Notes under the pieces: model-generated
The model's database searches: none
Seen by the model: the letters and a program-made list of their open reading frames with translations, nothing else
What the model was told of the DNA's origin: nothing
In this document: in pieces, positions 43,006 through 52,901 of the stretch
How positions within the stretch are numbered: position 1 is the stretch's first letter
How the letters are laid out: each line of letters begins with the position of its first letter
Assembly: GCA_030833445.1 (NCBI GenBank)
Contig: JAURHD010000004.1
Coordinates: 62,001 to 126,000 of the forward strand
Direction of reading: 5' to 3'
DNA from: Cephaloticoccus sp.
GTDB lineage: Bacteria; Verrucomicrobiota; Verrucomicrobiia; Opitutales; Opitutaceae
DNA: 64,000 bases
Position numbers and translations under genes: made by a program

Positions 43006-43872
43006 ATGACCCCACTCGCCCTTCTCCTTGTCCTGGTCGCCGCGGGGTTGCATGCGACTTGGAACCTGTGTGCCAAAAAAGCGGGTGGCGGTCTGCCGTT
43101 CGTCTACACGGTTGGGTTGGTCATTTGCACGCTCTATGTGCCGATCATCGCGGGCTATATCTATTGGGCGCAGCCGGACATCCCATGGAGTAGCCTGTGG
43201 TGGATTTTGGGCAGTGGCGTGCTCAAAACTTCCTACTCTTTGTTTCTGCAACGCAGCTATCGGACGGGGGATTTCTCGCTGATCTATCCCCTGGCCCGCG
43301 GCACCGGACCGCTGCTTTCAACCATCGCGGCAATCATCATCTTTGGCGAACGACCGTCGGGCTTGGCCATCGCCGGCGGGATCGTCATCATCACGAGTAT
43401 CTTCTTCCTCACCGGGGGAGCGAAATTACTGCATCAGGATCGAGCCCATCTGCACCATGCGATCGGCCATGGGATCATGTCGGGGGTATTTATCGCAGCC
43501 TACACGCTTTGGGACCGGCACGGCGTCGCGGGACTGGCGCTGGCCCCCCTGCTCTACGATGCCGGCACTGCCTTTACCCAGCTCACCCTGTTGACGCCAT
43601 TTGGCGTGCACCGCTGGGCCGAGGTCAAAACCTGCTGGCGGGAGCAAAAGCGCTACGTCTTCGGCGTCGCGCTTCTGTCCCCCGTCGCCTATGTGCTGAT
43701 CCTGACCGCCCTCTCCTTTACCCAAGTCAGTTACATCGCGCCAGCCCGGGAGATTAGCATCGTGATCGGGGCGTTTATCGGGGCGAAATACCTGAAGGAA
43801 GCCGATGGCCACAAACGATTGTGGGCCGCCGCCGCCATGGCGTTGGGGGTGATTGCATTGGCCCTGGGTTGA
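43006..43872 (+). CDS. EamA/DMT superfamily transporter
   Basis: The 288-residue protein has ten predicted helices in two EamA-type halves: LLLVLVAAGLHATWNLCAKK, FSLIYPLARGTGPLLSTIAA, IIFGERPSGLAIAGGIVIIT, then the second half ending ISIVIGAFIGAKYLKE, WAAAAMALGVIALALG. DMT carriers export metabolites or amino acids. The gene is divergent from MATE with about 73 bp between starts, so they share a promoter region. The substrate is unknown. Confidence 0.88.
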   Translation: MTPLALLLVLVAAGLHATWNLCAKKAGGGLPFVYTVGLVICTLYVPIIAGYIYWAQPDIPWSSLWWILGSGVLKTSYSLFLQRSYRTGDFSLIYPLARGTGPLLSTIAAIIIFGERPSGLAIAGGIVIITSIFFLTGGAKLLHQDRAHLHHAIGHGIMSGVFIAAYTLWDRHGVAGLALAPLLYDAGTAFTQLTLLTPFGVHRWAEVKTCWREQKRYVFGVALLSPVAYVLILTALSFTQVSYIAPAREISIVIGAFIGAKYLKEADGHKRLWAAAAMALGVIALALG

Positions 43873-43938
43873 ACAACGCGTGACAAAGGTCGGAGGATCG
43901 GAATAGACTCAACGTTAGCGTAACCTACCGACGAATTG

Positions 43939-44838
43939 ATGAACGATTTTCTGCAAGACGCCAATCTCTGGCTGCACTATCCGCTCTTTAAGATCGGGCA
44001 AAGCGAGATCACCCTGCACGGAATCAGTAGCATCATCATTTTCCTGCTGGCCATCGTGGTCATGGAAAAACTGGTTCGCCGCCACGTATTGAAACGTCTC
44101 TTGGCTCGCACCCATCTCGACGAGTCCCTCCGTTTCGGCATCGAACGCATCGTGGGCTACACGATCATCGTGTTGGGATTCTATCTGGTGATCCAGAATA
44201 CGGGCATCGACCTGAGTTCGCTGGCGGTCGTGGCGGGCGCTATTGGCGTGGGTCTTGGGTTCGGTCTGCAGAACATCATCAGCAATTTTATCAGCGGTAT
44301 CATCATTCTGGCGGAGCGCCCCATTGCCATCGGTGATCGCGTGGAAGTCGGCGGTGTGGCCGGACAGGTGGCCAAGATCAGCCTGCGCAGCACCACGGTC
44401 GTGACCAACGACAATATCTCGATCATTGTCCCCAATTCGCAGTTCATTTCCGAAACTGTGATCAACTGGAGCCACGGAGATCCCAAGGTGCAATTTCGCC
44501 TCCCCGTAGGGGTCGCCTATGGTTCCGACACCGAAAAGGTCACCCAGGCGCTGCTCGCCGTCGCGGACGAGGATCCCATGGTGCTGAAGGAACCGAAGCC
44601 CTCGGTCTACTTCATTGAATTTGGGGACAGCTCACTCAACTTTGAGTTGGGCGTATGGACGCAGGAAATGGTGAAATCACCGCGCCGTTTTCGCAGTGAT
44701 TTGAATTTTGCGATCGATCGCAAATTCCGCGAAGTCGGCGTCGAGATTCCTTTCCCGCAGCGCGATCTGCACGTGCGGTCCGGCATCCCTTTGATGGTCC
44801 AGCAAGTCCCGTCGGACCCCAAAACGCCCACATCTTGA
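43939..44838 (+). CDS. Small-conductance mechanosensitive channel (MscS family)
   Basis: This 299-residue protein from ATG 43939 (a TTG one codon earlier is possible) has three N-terminal helices, the pore-lining glycine/alanine-rich stretch GAIGVGLGFGLQNIISNFISG and the MscS beta domain (GIIILAERPIAIGDRVEVGG, LRSTTVVTNDNISIIVPNSQ, INWSHGDPKVQFR). It opens on membrane tension to release solutes upon osmotic downshock. It is followed after 53 bp by a cation-chloride cotransporter, so both may serve osmotic balance. Confidence 0.93.
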   Translation: MNDFLQDANLWLHYPLFKIGQSEITLHGISSIIIFLLAIVVMEKLVRRHVLKRLLARTHLDESLRFGIERIVGYTIIVLGFYLVIQNTGIDLSSLAVVAGAIGVGLGFGLQNIISNFISGIIILAERPIAIGDRVEVGGVAGQVAKISLRSTTVVTNDNISIIVPNSQFISETVINWSHGDPKVQFRLPVGVAYGSDTEKVTQALLAVADEDPMVLKEPKPSVYFIEFGDSSLNFELGVWTQEMVKSPRRFRSDLNFAIDRKFREVGVEIPFPQRDLHVRSGIPLMVQQVPSDPKTPTS

Positions 44839-44891
44839 TTCTGGCATCCTCGCCGAAGCCGCGGCCATTCGCTTAAGGAATATTTTTCTCC

Positions 44892-47051
44892 ATGCAAAAA
44901 GCTGCTACGTCTCCTGCGGAACCGGTTAAGTTTGGCACCTTCGGCGGCGTGTTTACGCCCAACCTGCTGACGATTCTCGGCGTCATCATGTTCATGCGCA
45001 CCGGCTGGGTGGTGGGCAATGCGGGGCTCAAAGAAAGTCTGCAGATTCTCTGCATCGCGAATCTCATCACCTTGCTGACGGGGCTGTCGCTTTCATCGAT
45101 TGCGACCAATCTCAAGGTCGGTGGGGGCGGTGCGTATTTTTTAATTTCGCGTGCACTCGGTCTCGAGGTGGGCGGCGCGGTGGGCCTGCCCCTATTTTTG
45201 GCTCAAGCAGTCTCCGTTGCCTTCTACATTGTCGGTTTCACGGAGTCGCTGCACTATATTTTCCCCACCCTGCCCGACCAATTGATTTCCGGCGGCGTGC
45301 TGATCGGCATATTCATCATCGCATGGGTCGGTGCCGACATCGCAATCAAGACCCAGTATTTGATCATGGCTACGCTGGGACTGGCCATCCTCTCGTTTTT
45401 CGCCGGCTTCACCCCGGTGCAGGACATTGGGGCCAATTGGAAATCAGGTTATCAAGATGGACAGAATTTCTGGACGGTGTTCGCGATTTTCTTCCCGGCC
45501 GTCACCGGCATCATGTCGGGCGTCAGCATGTCGGGCGATCTGAAGGATCCGTCCAAGAGCATCCCCCGCGGCACCCTCTATGCCACCGTCATCACGTTTT
45601 TCATCTACGGGGCGATCATGGTGTGGTTGGCCGTCAACGCTTCCCGTGATGAGTTGCTGAACAACAAGCTCGTGATGCAGCGGATCGCTTTTTTTGGACC
45701 ATTGATCTTCGCCGGCTTGTGGGCGGCGACCCTTTCGTCGGCCTTGGCGAGTTTACTGGCCGCGCCCCGCACACTGCAGGCACTCGGTCAGGACCGGGTT
45801 GTCCCCCGGATTCTGGCCAAGGGGGTCGGGCCAACCCGCGAACCGCGCCTCGCCTTGCTGGTTTCCTTGGTTCTAGCCGGACTCTGTCTGATGGCCGGTG
45901 GTCTCGATGTCATCGCGCCGGTGATCACGATGTTTTTTCTCGCGGCCTACGGCACGGTCAATCTGGCCGCGGGGTTCAGCGGGTTGGCTGGGAACCCGAG
46001 TTACCGTCCGACTTTTCGCACGCACTGGGCGCTCTCCCTCGCCGGCGCGGTCGGCTGTTTCATGGTCATGCTGCTGCTCAACCCGCTGGCAACGGTGGCC
46101 TCAGCCGTGATCATCGCGGCGATCTTCACGGTGCTGAAACGGCGCCAATACCAGACCGCCTGGGGCGATGAATGGAGCGGCATTTGGTTCGCAATCGCGC
46201 GGCTCGGATTGCTCAAGTTGGCCGATTCGCGCAAACACCGGCGCAACTGGCGACCCGTGATCCTGGTGCTTGTGGGCAACCCCGCAACCCGGCAGAATCT
46301 GGTGGATTTTGCCGACGGCTTCGAAGCGCGCCGCGGGCTGTTGTTTCTCGCGCACATCGTCACCGGTGACTGGCAAAAACTGCTGACGCTGCAGGACAAG
46401 CTCGACGAAAACCTCGAGGAATTTATCCGCGAGAACCGTCTGTCCGCGGTGGCGAAGACCGTGCTGGCGGATGATTTTGAGCACGGCGTCTCCACCCTGT
46501 TGCAGGTGTCAGGCGTCGGCGCGCTCGAACCCAACACCGTGATGATTGGCTGGAGCGAGGATGTACTGAAAAAATCCGAATTTACGCAGGCCATCCGTCG
46601 CATCCTGCAATTGAAGCGCAACCTTTTGGTCTATGCCGAAGCGGAATTGTCGCGGGCACAACTCAAGCCCAGCATCGACGTCTGGTGGCGTGCGCGCGCC
46701 AATGGCAGTTTCATGCTCACCCTCGCCCATTTGCTGCGGAGTTCCAGCCGATGGCGCGGACACAGCATCCGCATCATGCGGGTAATCAGCGACGAAGCCC
46801 GGCGCGAAGAAGCCATTGAATCCGTCAACAAATTCGTCGGCGAGGCACGCATTGATGCGGTGCCGGAAATCGTGGTGTCACGGAAACCGGTGCACGATGT
46901 GATCGTCGAGCACTCGGGTGATTCCGAAGTCTGTTTCATCGGCATCAAGCTGGAGGATGATCACGCTGAACCCCTGTCCGAACACACTGAATTGGTGAGC
47001 CGCCTCAAGGGCCACATCTTCCTCGCGAAAAGCTGGGACAGCCTGCATTGA
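44892..47051 (+). CDS. Cation-chloride cotransporter-like (SLC12/CCC) permease of the APC superfamily
   Basis: The 719-residue protein has an APC core of about 12 helices (FGGVFTPNLLTILGVIMFMR, GGGGAYFLISRALGLEVGG, FFPAVTGIMSGVSMSGDLKD) and a long soluble C-terminus after residue 430 with the SLC12-type layout (RNWRPVILVLVGNPATRQ, VIIGW-like MIGWSEDVLKKSEF, RMRVISDEARREEAI). The motif SGDLKDPSKSIPRGT is the hallmark of Na-K-Cl/K-Cl cotransporters. Bacterial members are rarely characterised. It follows mscS, pointing to ion or osmotic homeostasis. Confidence 0.9.
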   Translation: MQKAATSPAEPVKFGTFGGVFTPNLLTILGVIMFMRTGWVVGNAGLKESLQILCIANLITLLTGLSLSSIATNLKVGGGGAYFLISRALGLEVGGAVGLPLFLAQAVSVAFYIVGFTESLHYIFPTLPDQLISGGVLIGIFIIAWVGADIAIKTQYLIMATLGLAILSFFAGFTPVQDIGANWKSGYQDGQNFWTVFAIFFPAVTGIMSGVSMSGDLKDPSKSIPRGTLYATVITFFIYGAIMVWLAVNASRDELLNNKLVMQRIAFFGPLIFAGLWAATLSSALASLLAAPRTLQALGQDRVVPRILAKGVGPTREPRLALLVSLVLAGLCLMAGGLDVIAPVITMFFLAAYGTVNLAAGFSGLAGNPSYRPTFRTHWALSLAGAVGCFMVMLLLNPLATVASAVIIAAIFTVLKRRQYQTAWGDEWSGIWFAIARLGLLKLADSRKHRRNWRPVILVLVGNPATRQNLVDFADGFEARRGLLFLAHIVTGDWQKLLTLQDKLDENLEEFIRENRLSAVAKTVLADDFEHGVSTLLQVSGVGALEPNTVMIGWSEDVLKKSEFTQAIRRILQLKRNLLVYAEAELSRAQLKPSIDVWWRARANGSFMLTLAHLLRSSSRWRGHSIRIMRVISDEARREEAIESVNKFVGEARIDAVPEIVVSRKPVHDVIVEHSGDSEVCFIGIKLEDDHAEPLSEHTELVSRLKGHIFLAKSWDSLH

Positions 47052-47064
47052 TACAGCCCGGTCA

Positions 47065-47349
47065 ATGAATTCGCTCAAACGTTCGCATTGGTTCTGGCTC
47101 CTGCTCGCCGTCGCGGCCGGCGTATTGCTCAGCCGCTGGTGGCAGTCTCCGCCAAATCCAGCGGGCATCGTGCCGATCGAGGAAGGCAAGACGATCGATT
47201 TTTCCAGTGGTCAACCGGTGATCAAGGACGAGGCCGCCGATCGGGCGGCCGTGGAAAAAGCTCAACGTGAAATGGATGAAGCCGCCGCCAACATCACTTT
47301 TGCACCGACCAAACCGGCTCCAGCCGAGTCTCCTTCCCGGCAGGATTAA
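47065..47349 (+). CDS. Small membrane-anchored hypothetical protein
   Basis: This 94-residue protein has one N-terminal helix (FWLLLAVAAGVLLSRWW) and a polar, Lys/Glu-rich tail. It begins 13 bp after the cotransporter stop, so it is probably cotranscribed with it. No domain is recognised. Its stop overlaps the end of the convergent YcfL-like gene by 4 bp. Confidence 0.55.
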   Translation: MNSLKRSHWFWLLLAVAAGVLLSRWWQSPPNPAGIVPIEEGKTIDFSSGQPVIKDEAADRAAVEKAQREMDEAAANITFAPTKPAPAESPSRQD

Positions 47350-47771
47350 CGGGATCGTTTTACGCGCACCGTAAAGACGTTTCCCGCGGGAGTCGCCGCC
47401 GTGAAACGCAACGTCTCAATCGCGCCGGCAGCCACGGTAATGGTCTGAAACGGGGCTTCATCACCGACCGCTACTCCCGCCGCATCCTTGAAGACACAAC
47501 TGACCTTCAGGGTCAGAGGGATTGTCGCGTGGTTCTGCAAATTCGCCGCAACCTCCAACCGACCATCGGGCAACCGTCGTTCGCGCAAGCGCGTGCACTG
47601 AATCGCGATCTGCGTCGCTTCGTCGAGCGCCGCGAATTTCTCCGCATGCGCATTCACAAAATCTTTCACGGTGGTTTCGGGTAGTGGTGCTGTCACCGTG
47701 CTGCAGCCGAGCCCAATCATGACTCCGATCATGATGCCAAAATTACGGAATGCTTTCAGCGGTGACTTCAT
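47346..47771 (-). CDS. YcfL-like lipoprotein (DUF1425 type)
   Basis: This 141-residue protein has a lipobox-type start (MIGVMIGLGCST), so it should be anchored by a cysteine-linked lipid. The mature part has a beta-sandwich pattern with VAANLQNHATIPLTLKVSCVF and FQTITVAAGAIETLRFTA, typical of YcfL. It overlaps the LpoB-like gene by ATGA at 47768-47771. In E. coli ycfL and lpoB (ycfM) are also adjacent, so the pairing is conserved and suggests a role around the peptidoglycan machinery. Confidence 0.7.
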   Translation of the reverse strand: MKSPLKAFRNFGIMIGVMIGLGCSTVTAPLPETTVKDFVNAHAEKFAALDEATQIAIQCTRLRERRLPDGRLEVAANLQNHATIPLTLKVSCVFKDAAGVAVGDEAPFQTITVAAGAIETLRFTAATPAGNVFTVRVKRSR

Positions 47772-48316
47772 GGCGAGATAGGCAAACTGAGCGTGTAATT
47801 CCGGATTTCGTAGCTGCCCTCCATCACCATCTCACTGTTACGTGCGTCAATCAGCTGAAAGGTATAGACCATCACTTCATGATTCAGCGGAGGATCAGCC
47901 CGCAGCCGCTGCAATCGGTTAGCCAGGTAGAAGTGCGGGACCGTATCGTTTTCCGCCGCAAAGTAATTCAATTGTGGGGATGCATTCGCGCGCAATTGGC
48001 CGCGCAAGGCCGCGTTGAACGTGGCCACATCGACCGGCAGGCGTGAATCGTTTACGACCGACTCCACCGCAATCTTCACCGGGCCCGGCTGGCTGGTCAC
48101 ATCGGGCACCCCTTGCATCGCGCGTTGGATATTGTAGCAGGCCACCACGAGATCCTGCGCCACAAAACCGGTATCGGCGATCTGCCCGCGCGCATTCACC
48201 CGCATCGCCGCCGATGGGACCAGTTTCACTCCGCCATCCGTGGCGCAGCCCCCCAGAACCAGAACGATCCCCAGTCCCAACCATCCAATACTCCGCATCC
48301 GTTGTGCGCTCCGCAT
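47768..48316 (-). CDS. LpoB-like lipoprotein (penicillin-binding protein activator family)
   Basis: From ATG 48316 (MRSAQRMRSIGWLGLG; 48298 is an alternative) the 182-residue protein has a lipobox LVLGGC. The body contains GFVAQDLVVACYNIQRAMQG, VKIAVESVVNDSRLPVDVATF and EMVMEGSYEIRNY, matching the order of LpoB (an early alpha segment, a nucleotide-like beta core). LpoB reaches across the periplasm to activate PBP1B. Its small neighbour YcfL supports the call. A PBP1B partner is not in the window. Confidence 0.75.
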   Translation of the reverse strand: MRSAQRMRSIGWLGLGIVLVLGGCATDGGVKLVPSAAMRVNARGQIADTGFVAQDLVVACYNIQRAMQGVPDVTSQPGPVKIAVESVVNDSRLPVDVATFNAALRGQLRANASPQLNYFAAENDTVPHFYLANRLQRLRADPPLNHEVMVYTFQLIDARNSEMVMEGSYEIRNYTLSLPISP

Positions 48317-48444
48317 GTTGACCACCAAGATGGCGAGGTCGGCCCGACAATCGAGCCTGATGCTCATTATTTTGGCATTTCTTCCAACCATCGGCACATG
48401 TCACGCGCTTGCGTCGTCCGGCCCAACCTGCACGATCGGCGCTG

Positions 48445-49935
48445 ATGAGCCGCCCCTGCATCCTCGCCCTCGATCAAGGCACCACCTCATCGCGGGCGAT
48501 TGTCTTTGATCACCGCGGCCGACCGCGAGGGAGTGTCCAGCAGGAATTTCCGCAGCAGTATCCGCAGCCCGGTTGGGTTGAACACAATCCGCGTGACTTG
48601 TGGATTAGCACCCGTCGCGTTGCTCTCGGGGCGATGGCCGAGGCCAATCTGGGGTTGCGCGATATCGCCGCCATCGGTCTGACCAATCAGCGCGAGACCA
48701 CCCTGTTGTGGGATCGCCGCACCGGGCAACCCCTGCATGCCGCCATCGTCTGGCAGGACCGCCGCACCGCGGCCCACTGTGCACGGCTCAAACGCGCGGG
48801 ACTGGGGCCCCTCTTTCGTCGTAAAACCGGCCTGCTGTTGGACCCGTATTTTTCCGGGACCAAACTCGCCTGGTTACTCGATCAAGTGCCGGGCGCACGG
48901 CAACGCGCCAATCGCGGTGAACTCGCCTTTGGCACCGTGGACACCTGGTTGTTGTGGCAATTGACCGGCGGAGCCGTGCACGCCACGGACGTTACCAATG
49001 CGGCCCGCACGCTGATGTTCAATATTCACACCGGGGCTTGGGACGCCGAACTGCTCAAGCTGTTGCGTGTGCCACCGGAAGTGCTGCCGGAAGTGCGTGG
49101 GAACAGCGAAATTTACGGCGAAGTCACGAGCGTGCCGGCATTGCGCGGGGTGCCGATCGCCGGGATGGCGGGTGACCAACATGCCGCCCTGTTCGGTCAG
49201 GCCTGCTTCCGGGCCGGCATGGCGAAGAACACCTATGGCACCGGTTGTTTTCTGCTGATGAATACGGGCACAAAACCCGTCACCTCACGGCACAATCTGC
49301 TTACCACGATTGCCTGGCGGTTGGGCAATCGCACCGAATATGCCCTTGAAGGCAGTGTCTTTATTGGCGGTGCCGTGGTGCAGTGGCTGCGGGATGGTCT
49401 TGGGCTCATCGCCAAATCCGCCGACGTCGAAAAACTCGCTGCCACCGTGCCCGACAATGGCGGGGTTTATCTGGTGCCGGCCTTTGCCGGTTTGGGTGCA
49501 CCACATTGGGATCCAGGTGCCCGCGGCACGCTGGTCGGGCTGACCCGTGGCAGCAAGTCCGGGCATGTCGCGCGCGCGGCGTTGGAGAGCATTGCCTACC
49601 AAAGCGCGGATCTGATTCACGCCATGCAGGCCGATGCCGGCCGGCAATTACGGGAACTGCGGGTCGATGGTGGCGCCTGTGTTAACCCGGACCTGATGCA
49701 GTTTCAAAGCGACTTGTTGAGAGTGCCAGTCGTGCGACCGCGCACCACCGAGACCACCGCGTTGGGAGCCGCTTATCTGGCCGGGCTCGCCGTCGGATTC
49801 TGGTCAAGCCGCCAGGAAATCGCCCGTCTTTGGTCGATTGATCGCACCTTCAAACCCGCCCGCAATGCCGCCGCGATGCGGCAAAACCACACCCAGTGGA
49901 AAAAAGCCCTGACCCGCTCCCGGGATTGGGCTTAA
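48445..49935 (+). CDS. glpK: Glycerol kinase
   Basis: This 496-residue FGGY kinase (E. coli 502) starts at ATG 48445. Motifs: [82 protein letters not shown] and [18 protein letters not shown]. It phosphorylates glycerol to glycerol-3-phosphate in the cytoplasm. No glpF or glpD is adjacent. It is divergent from the lpoB-like gene. Confidence 0.95.
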   Translation: MSRPCILALDQGTTSSRAIVFDHRGRPRGSVQQEFPQQYPQPGWVEHNPRDLWISTRRVALGAMAEANLGLRDIAAIGLTNQRETTLLWDRRTGQPLHAAIVWQDRRTAAHCARLKRAGLGPLFRRKTGLLLDPYFSGTKLAWLLDQVPGARQRANRGELAFGTVDTWLLWQLTGGAVHATDVTNAARTLMFNIHTGAWDAELLKLLRVPPEVLPEVRGNSEIYGEVTSVPALRGVPIAGMAGDQHAALFGQACFRAGMAKNTYGTGCFLLMNTGTKPVTSRHNLLTTIAWRLGNRTEYALEGSVFIGGAVVQWLRDGLGLIAKSADVEKLAATVPDNGGVYLVPAFAGLGAPHWDPGARGTLVGLTRGSKSGHVARAALESIAYQSADLIHAMQADAGRQLRELRVDGGACVNPDLMQFQSDLLRVPVVRPRTTETTALGAAYLAGLAVGFWSSRQEIARLWSIDRTFKPARNAAAMRQNHTQWKKALTRSRDWA

Positions 49936-50030
49936 CCTCCTGATAATCCCATCGAGTCAAAGGCCCGTCAAAACCGGGATTGGCCACGGTTCAGATTGAG
50001 TCTGGAACCATTCCTCTTCACCATCACTCA

Positions 50031-51806
50031 ATGTCGCCCACCATGTTACATCGCCGCGCGCTCCCTTTTGCCCTGCTTTTCACCCTGATCGCCGTCGGCC
50101 CATTGGGCGCTCAATCTCCGGAAATCGAGTCTCTCCGCACCAAGGCGGAGAAGGGAAATTCCATCGCCCAATACAATCTTGGCCTGGCCTATCAGGCGGG
50201 GCGCGATGTCAATGCCGACTGGCCCGAGGCCTTTGTCTGGCTGACCCTCGCGGCCGAAAACGGCACCACGGGCAAGGCGTTGCAAAATCTCGTTGCAGTC
50301 ATGACACCGGCCCAACTCGCCGAAGGTCAAAGTCGGCTTACCGCGGAACGCGGCCGCCAACTGGCTTTAGCGCAAACCAATCTGGACCTGGCCAATGAAC
50401 AGATCGACCAATTGAAACAAACCGAGGTCAAGCTGCAGACGGAACTGGCCGCGACGTCCAAACCGGTTGAGCCCGACCCGGCGCTGACCCAACAGATAAC
50501 CCAACTCGAGGCAGAATTGAAAATGGCGCAGCAGGCCACCGCTACTGCGCAATCGCAGGCCGCCCAACAGCAATCCCGCGCAGATCAACAAGCCGGACAG
50601 CTCAATCGCCTGCGGGGCGAATTGGCCGCACGCAATAATCAGATCCGGAGCAATGATGAGCGTATCGCCGCACTGCAAAGCGAACTGACCGCGGCGCAAA
50701 CCACCTCCAATCAACCAAACCCGGATGCGGCCGTAATCGCAAAACTGCGCACCGAAATCACCGCGCTCAATACCAGCTTGGCCGACATGCAGAACGGGCG
50801 CTCAGAATTGACGGCCCAAGTTGATTCGCTTTCGAGCGATCTGGGCTCTGCTCGCGTCCAAGTGGCCGGCCTAAAGAGCGACAACGAGAATCTCTCCCGA
50901 CAATTGGCCACGGCGACCCGACCGGTGACGAGCGATCCCGCTGATGCCGCCAAGATCACGTCGCGGCAATCGGATTTGGCCCGTGTCCGCCAACAACTGG
51001 CCGACGCAAGGACCGCTGGCTCGATGGCCGAAGAACAGTCCGCAACCTTGGGCAACTTGCGTGATGAAGTCGCCCGGCTGCAGACCGAGTTGAAGCAAAC
51101 CTCCGCCGCCCAAGCTGACTCCGAGGCCCAAGCCCAAACCCTTGCCGCAGAATTGGCCGAGGCCAAAAATAAGCTGACCGAAACCAAAACGTTGTTGGCG
51201 GCCACGGCATCCACCCCCGCCGCGGAGGATGACGACACCGAATTGGGCGCTCTCCAATCTAAGCTGAGCACCGCCCTGAACAGTTACACCATCCTGCAGG
51301 AAGAAAACGACAGCCTCAAAACCTCGACGGAGCAGCTGACCATGCGCATCAACCAACTCGAGGGGCAACTGGCGATTGCCAATAATGCGACGGAGGATCT
51401 TTCCACCCAACTCGATACAACCTCCGCCAACGCGGCCAGGGCTGCAGCCCTGCGTGAACAGTTGCGCCAAACGTCAGATCAGTTGGGCACCAGCCGGCGT
51501 GAAGCCGCTGAACTGCGCACCCGTATCGCCATCATCACCCCGCCGCCTTCTTCGAATTACGCTGCCCCAACCCGTCCCGGCAGCGCGGCCGCCGCCACCG
51601 TGATCGCCGAAGCGGCCCCCCCTCCTGCACCAGTCGCGATTTCGACTGCACGCACGCATAAGGTGGTCTCAGGCGATACCCTTTCGGGCATCGCCCTTCG
51701 TTACTATGGCACCCCCGTGCGATGGGCAGAGATCTATGAAGCGAATCGGGCAAAGTTACCCAATGAACGTGCACTACGGATCGGCATGGAACTGTTAATT
51801 CCCTGA
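50031..51806 (+). CDS. Sel1-repeat, coiled-coil and LysM protein, exported
   Basis: From ATG 50031 (MSPTMLHRRALPF; ATG 50043 also fits) 591 residues: signal peptide; Sel1 unit (KGNSIAQYNLGLAYQAGRDV, DWPEAFVWLTLAAENG); a long heptad region (about 110-500) rich in Gln, Leu, Asp and Asn; a Pro/Ala linker; and a C-terminal LysM (HKVVSGDTLSGIALRYYGTP, IYEANRAKLPN). LysM binds peptidoglycan, so it likely bridges wall and periplasm. The layout is paralleled by the next gene. Function is unknown; structural or division-related roles are guesses. Confidence 0.78.
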   Translation: MSPTMLHRRALPFALLFTLIAVGPLGAQSPEIESLRTKAEKGNSIAQYNLGLAYQAGRDVNADWPEAFVWLTLAAENGTTGKALQNLVAVMTPAQLAEGQSRLTAERGRQLALAQTNLDLANEQIDQLKQTEVKLQTELAATSKPVEPDPALTQQITQLEAELKMAQQATATAQSQAAQQQSRADQQAGQLNRLRGELAARNNQIRSNDERIAALQSELTAAQTTSNQPNPDAAVIAKLRTEITALNTSLADMQNGRSELTAQVDSLSSDLGSARVQVAGLKSDNENLSRQLATATRPVTSDPADAAKITSRQSDLARVRQQLADARTAGSMAEEQSATLGNLRDEVARLQTELKQTSAAQADSEAQAQTLAAELAEAKNKLTETKTLLAATASTPAAEDDDTELGALQSKLSTALNSYTILQEENDSLKTSTEQLTMRINQLEGQLAIANNATEDLSTQLDTTSANAARAAALREQLRQTSDQLGTSRREAAELRTRIAIITPPPSSNYAAPTRPGSAAAATVIAEAAPPPAPVAISTARTHKVVSGDTLSGIALRYYGTPVRWAEIYEANRAKLPNERALRIGMELLIP

Positions 51807-51864
51807 GTAGAAACCCCCAGCTAGGGATTGCCATGCGGACGATTTGTCCGCTCTAGTGAAGGGA

Positions 51865-52890
51865 ATGCGTCGTATTCCCGTAATTTCGCTTTTGTGTGGC
51901 CTGCTCACAATGCTGAGCTTAAGCGGCTGCGGTTACGTGCATTTTGGGCGCCAACCCCCCCTCGCTACGACCAATCCGGAACTCGCCGCGGAAAATTCCG
52001 ACCTGCGGATCGAAAAGAAAATTCTGGAACAGGAGCTCGTGCTTGCGAACAAGGAACGAGAGACTCTGCGCAACGCACTGGAGAAAGGCCAGGCACCGGG
52101 CAGTGACCAAAGTGAACTGGCCGCGCGATTACGTGAAACCACCAAGGAGCTGGGCACCTTGCGGGCAAGTTACGCCCGACTGCAGGCAGAGCGTGGGCAA
52201 TTGGCCAACCTGACTGGCAATGCAGCCGGAAGCGACGCACAGATCGACACGTTGAAAACCCAATTGGACCAAGCCGAGGGCAGACTCCAGCAGAGCCGGC
52301 AGGAAGCCAACGCCATGGCTGAAGAAAACAATCGTCTGCGTCGAGAGGTTACATTGGTCCGGCAGGAGAACGCCGAACTGGAACATCAAGTGCAGACGCT
52401 CACCTTGCAGAGTGAACAGGCCGTGGCCGCACTCGCGCAATTGAATGCTGAACTGATGGCCCAAAAATCGGCGCGCCAACGTGCCGAAGACTCAGCCCAA
52501 GCCAAGCAAACGCAGCTGGAACTGGTGCTGGCCCAACAGCAGGAACCAGAGAAACCAGTGTCATTGACTGATACGCGTCTACGCTCGGCCAATCGGGCGA
52601 GTGAATTGGAAGCCACCTTGCGCGTGGCGGATACCAACATAGCCAATGAAGAATCCAGCGATGCAATGCTCCGCACCAGTCCCGAACGTTTACAGCGTAT
52701 TACTGAGGAGAGTAAAACCCCGAGAACCTTCCATATCGTTGAGGAAGGGGAGACCCTCGAATCGATCTCGCGCAAGTATTATGGCAAACCGAACCTTTGG
52801 CGCATCATCTATGCCGAGAACAACGTGCTCCTCCGTGGCGGCCGACCCCTTAAAGTCGGGATGAAATTGACCATCCCCGCCGAAAAATAA
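51865..52890 (+). CDS. Coiled-coil LysM lipoprotein
   Basis: From ATG 51865 (MRRIPVISLLCG; AAGGGA precedes it) 341 residues: lipoprotein signal ending LSLSGC, heptad-repeat coiled coil (about 45-245), and a LysM at the end (FHIVEEGETLESISRKYYGK, IIYAENNVLLRGG, VGMKLTIPAEK). It lies 58 bp after the Sel1/LysM gene and looks like a smaller, lipid-anchored sibling. Its stop is followed by the second REP-like palindrome. Confidence 0.78.
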   Translation: MRRIPVISLLCGLLTMLSLSGCGYVHFGRQPPLATTNPELAAENSDLRIEKKILEQELVLANKERETLRNALEKGQAPGSDQSELAARLRETTKELGTLRASYARLQAERGQLANLTGNAAGSDAQIDTLKTQLDQAEGRLQQSRQEANAMAEENNRLRREVTLVRQENAELEHQVQTLTLQSEQAVAALAQLNAELMAQKSARQRAEDSAQAKQTQLELVLAQQQEPEKPVSLTDTRLRSANRASELEATLRVADTNIANEESSDAMLRTSPERLQRITEESKTPRTFHIVEEGETLESISRKYYGKPNLWRIIYAENNVLLRGGRPLKVGMKLTIPAEK

Positions 52891-52901
52891 CTCCTGCCAA
52901 A

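Noticed and set aside
42933-43076. Longer start for the MATE gene
   Set aside because: The ATG at 43007 overlaps the start codon of the divergent EamA gene and the added residues show no membrane or family character.
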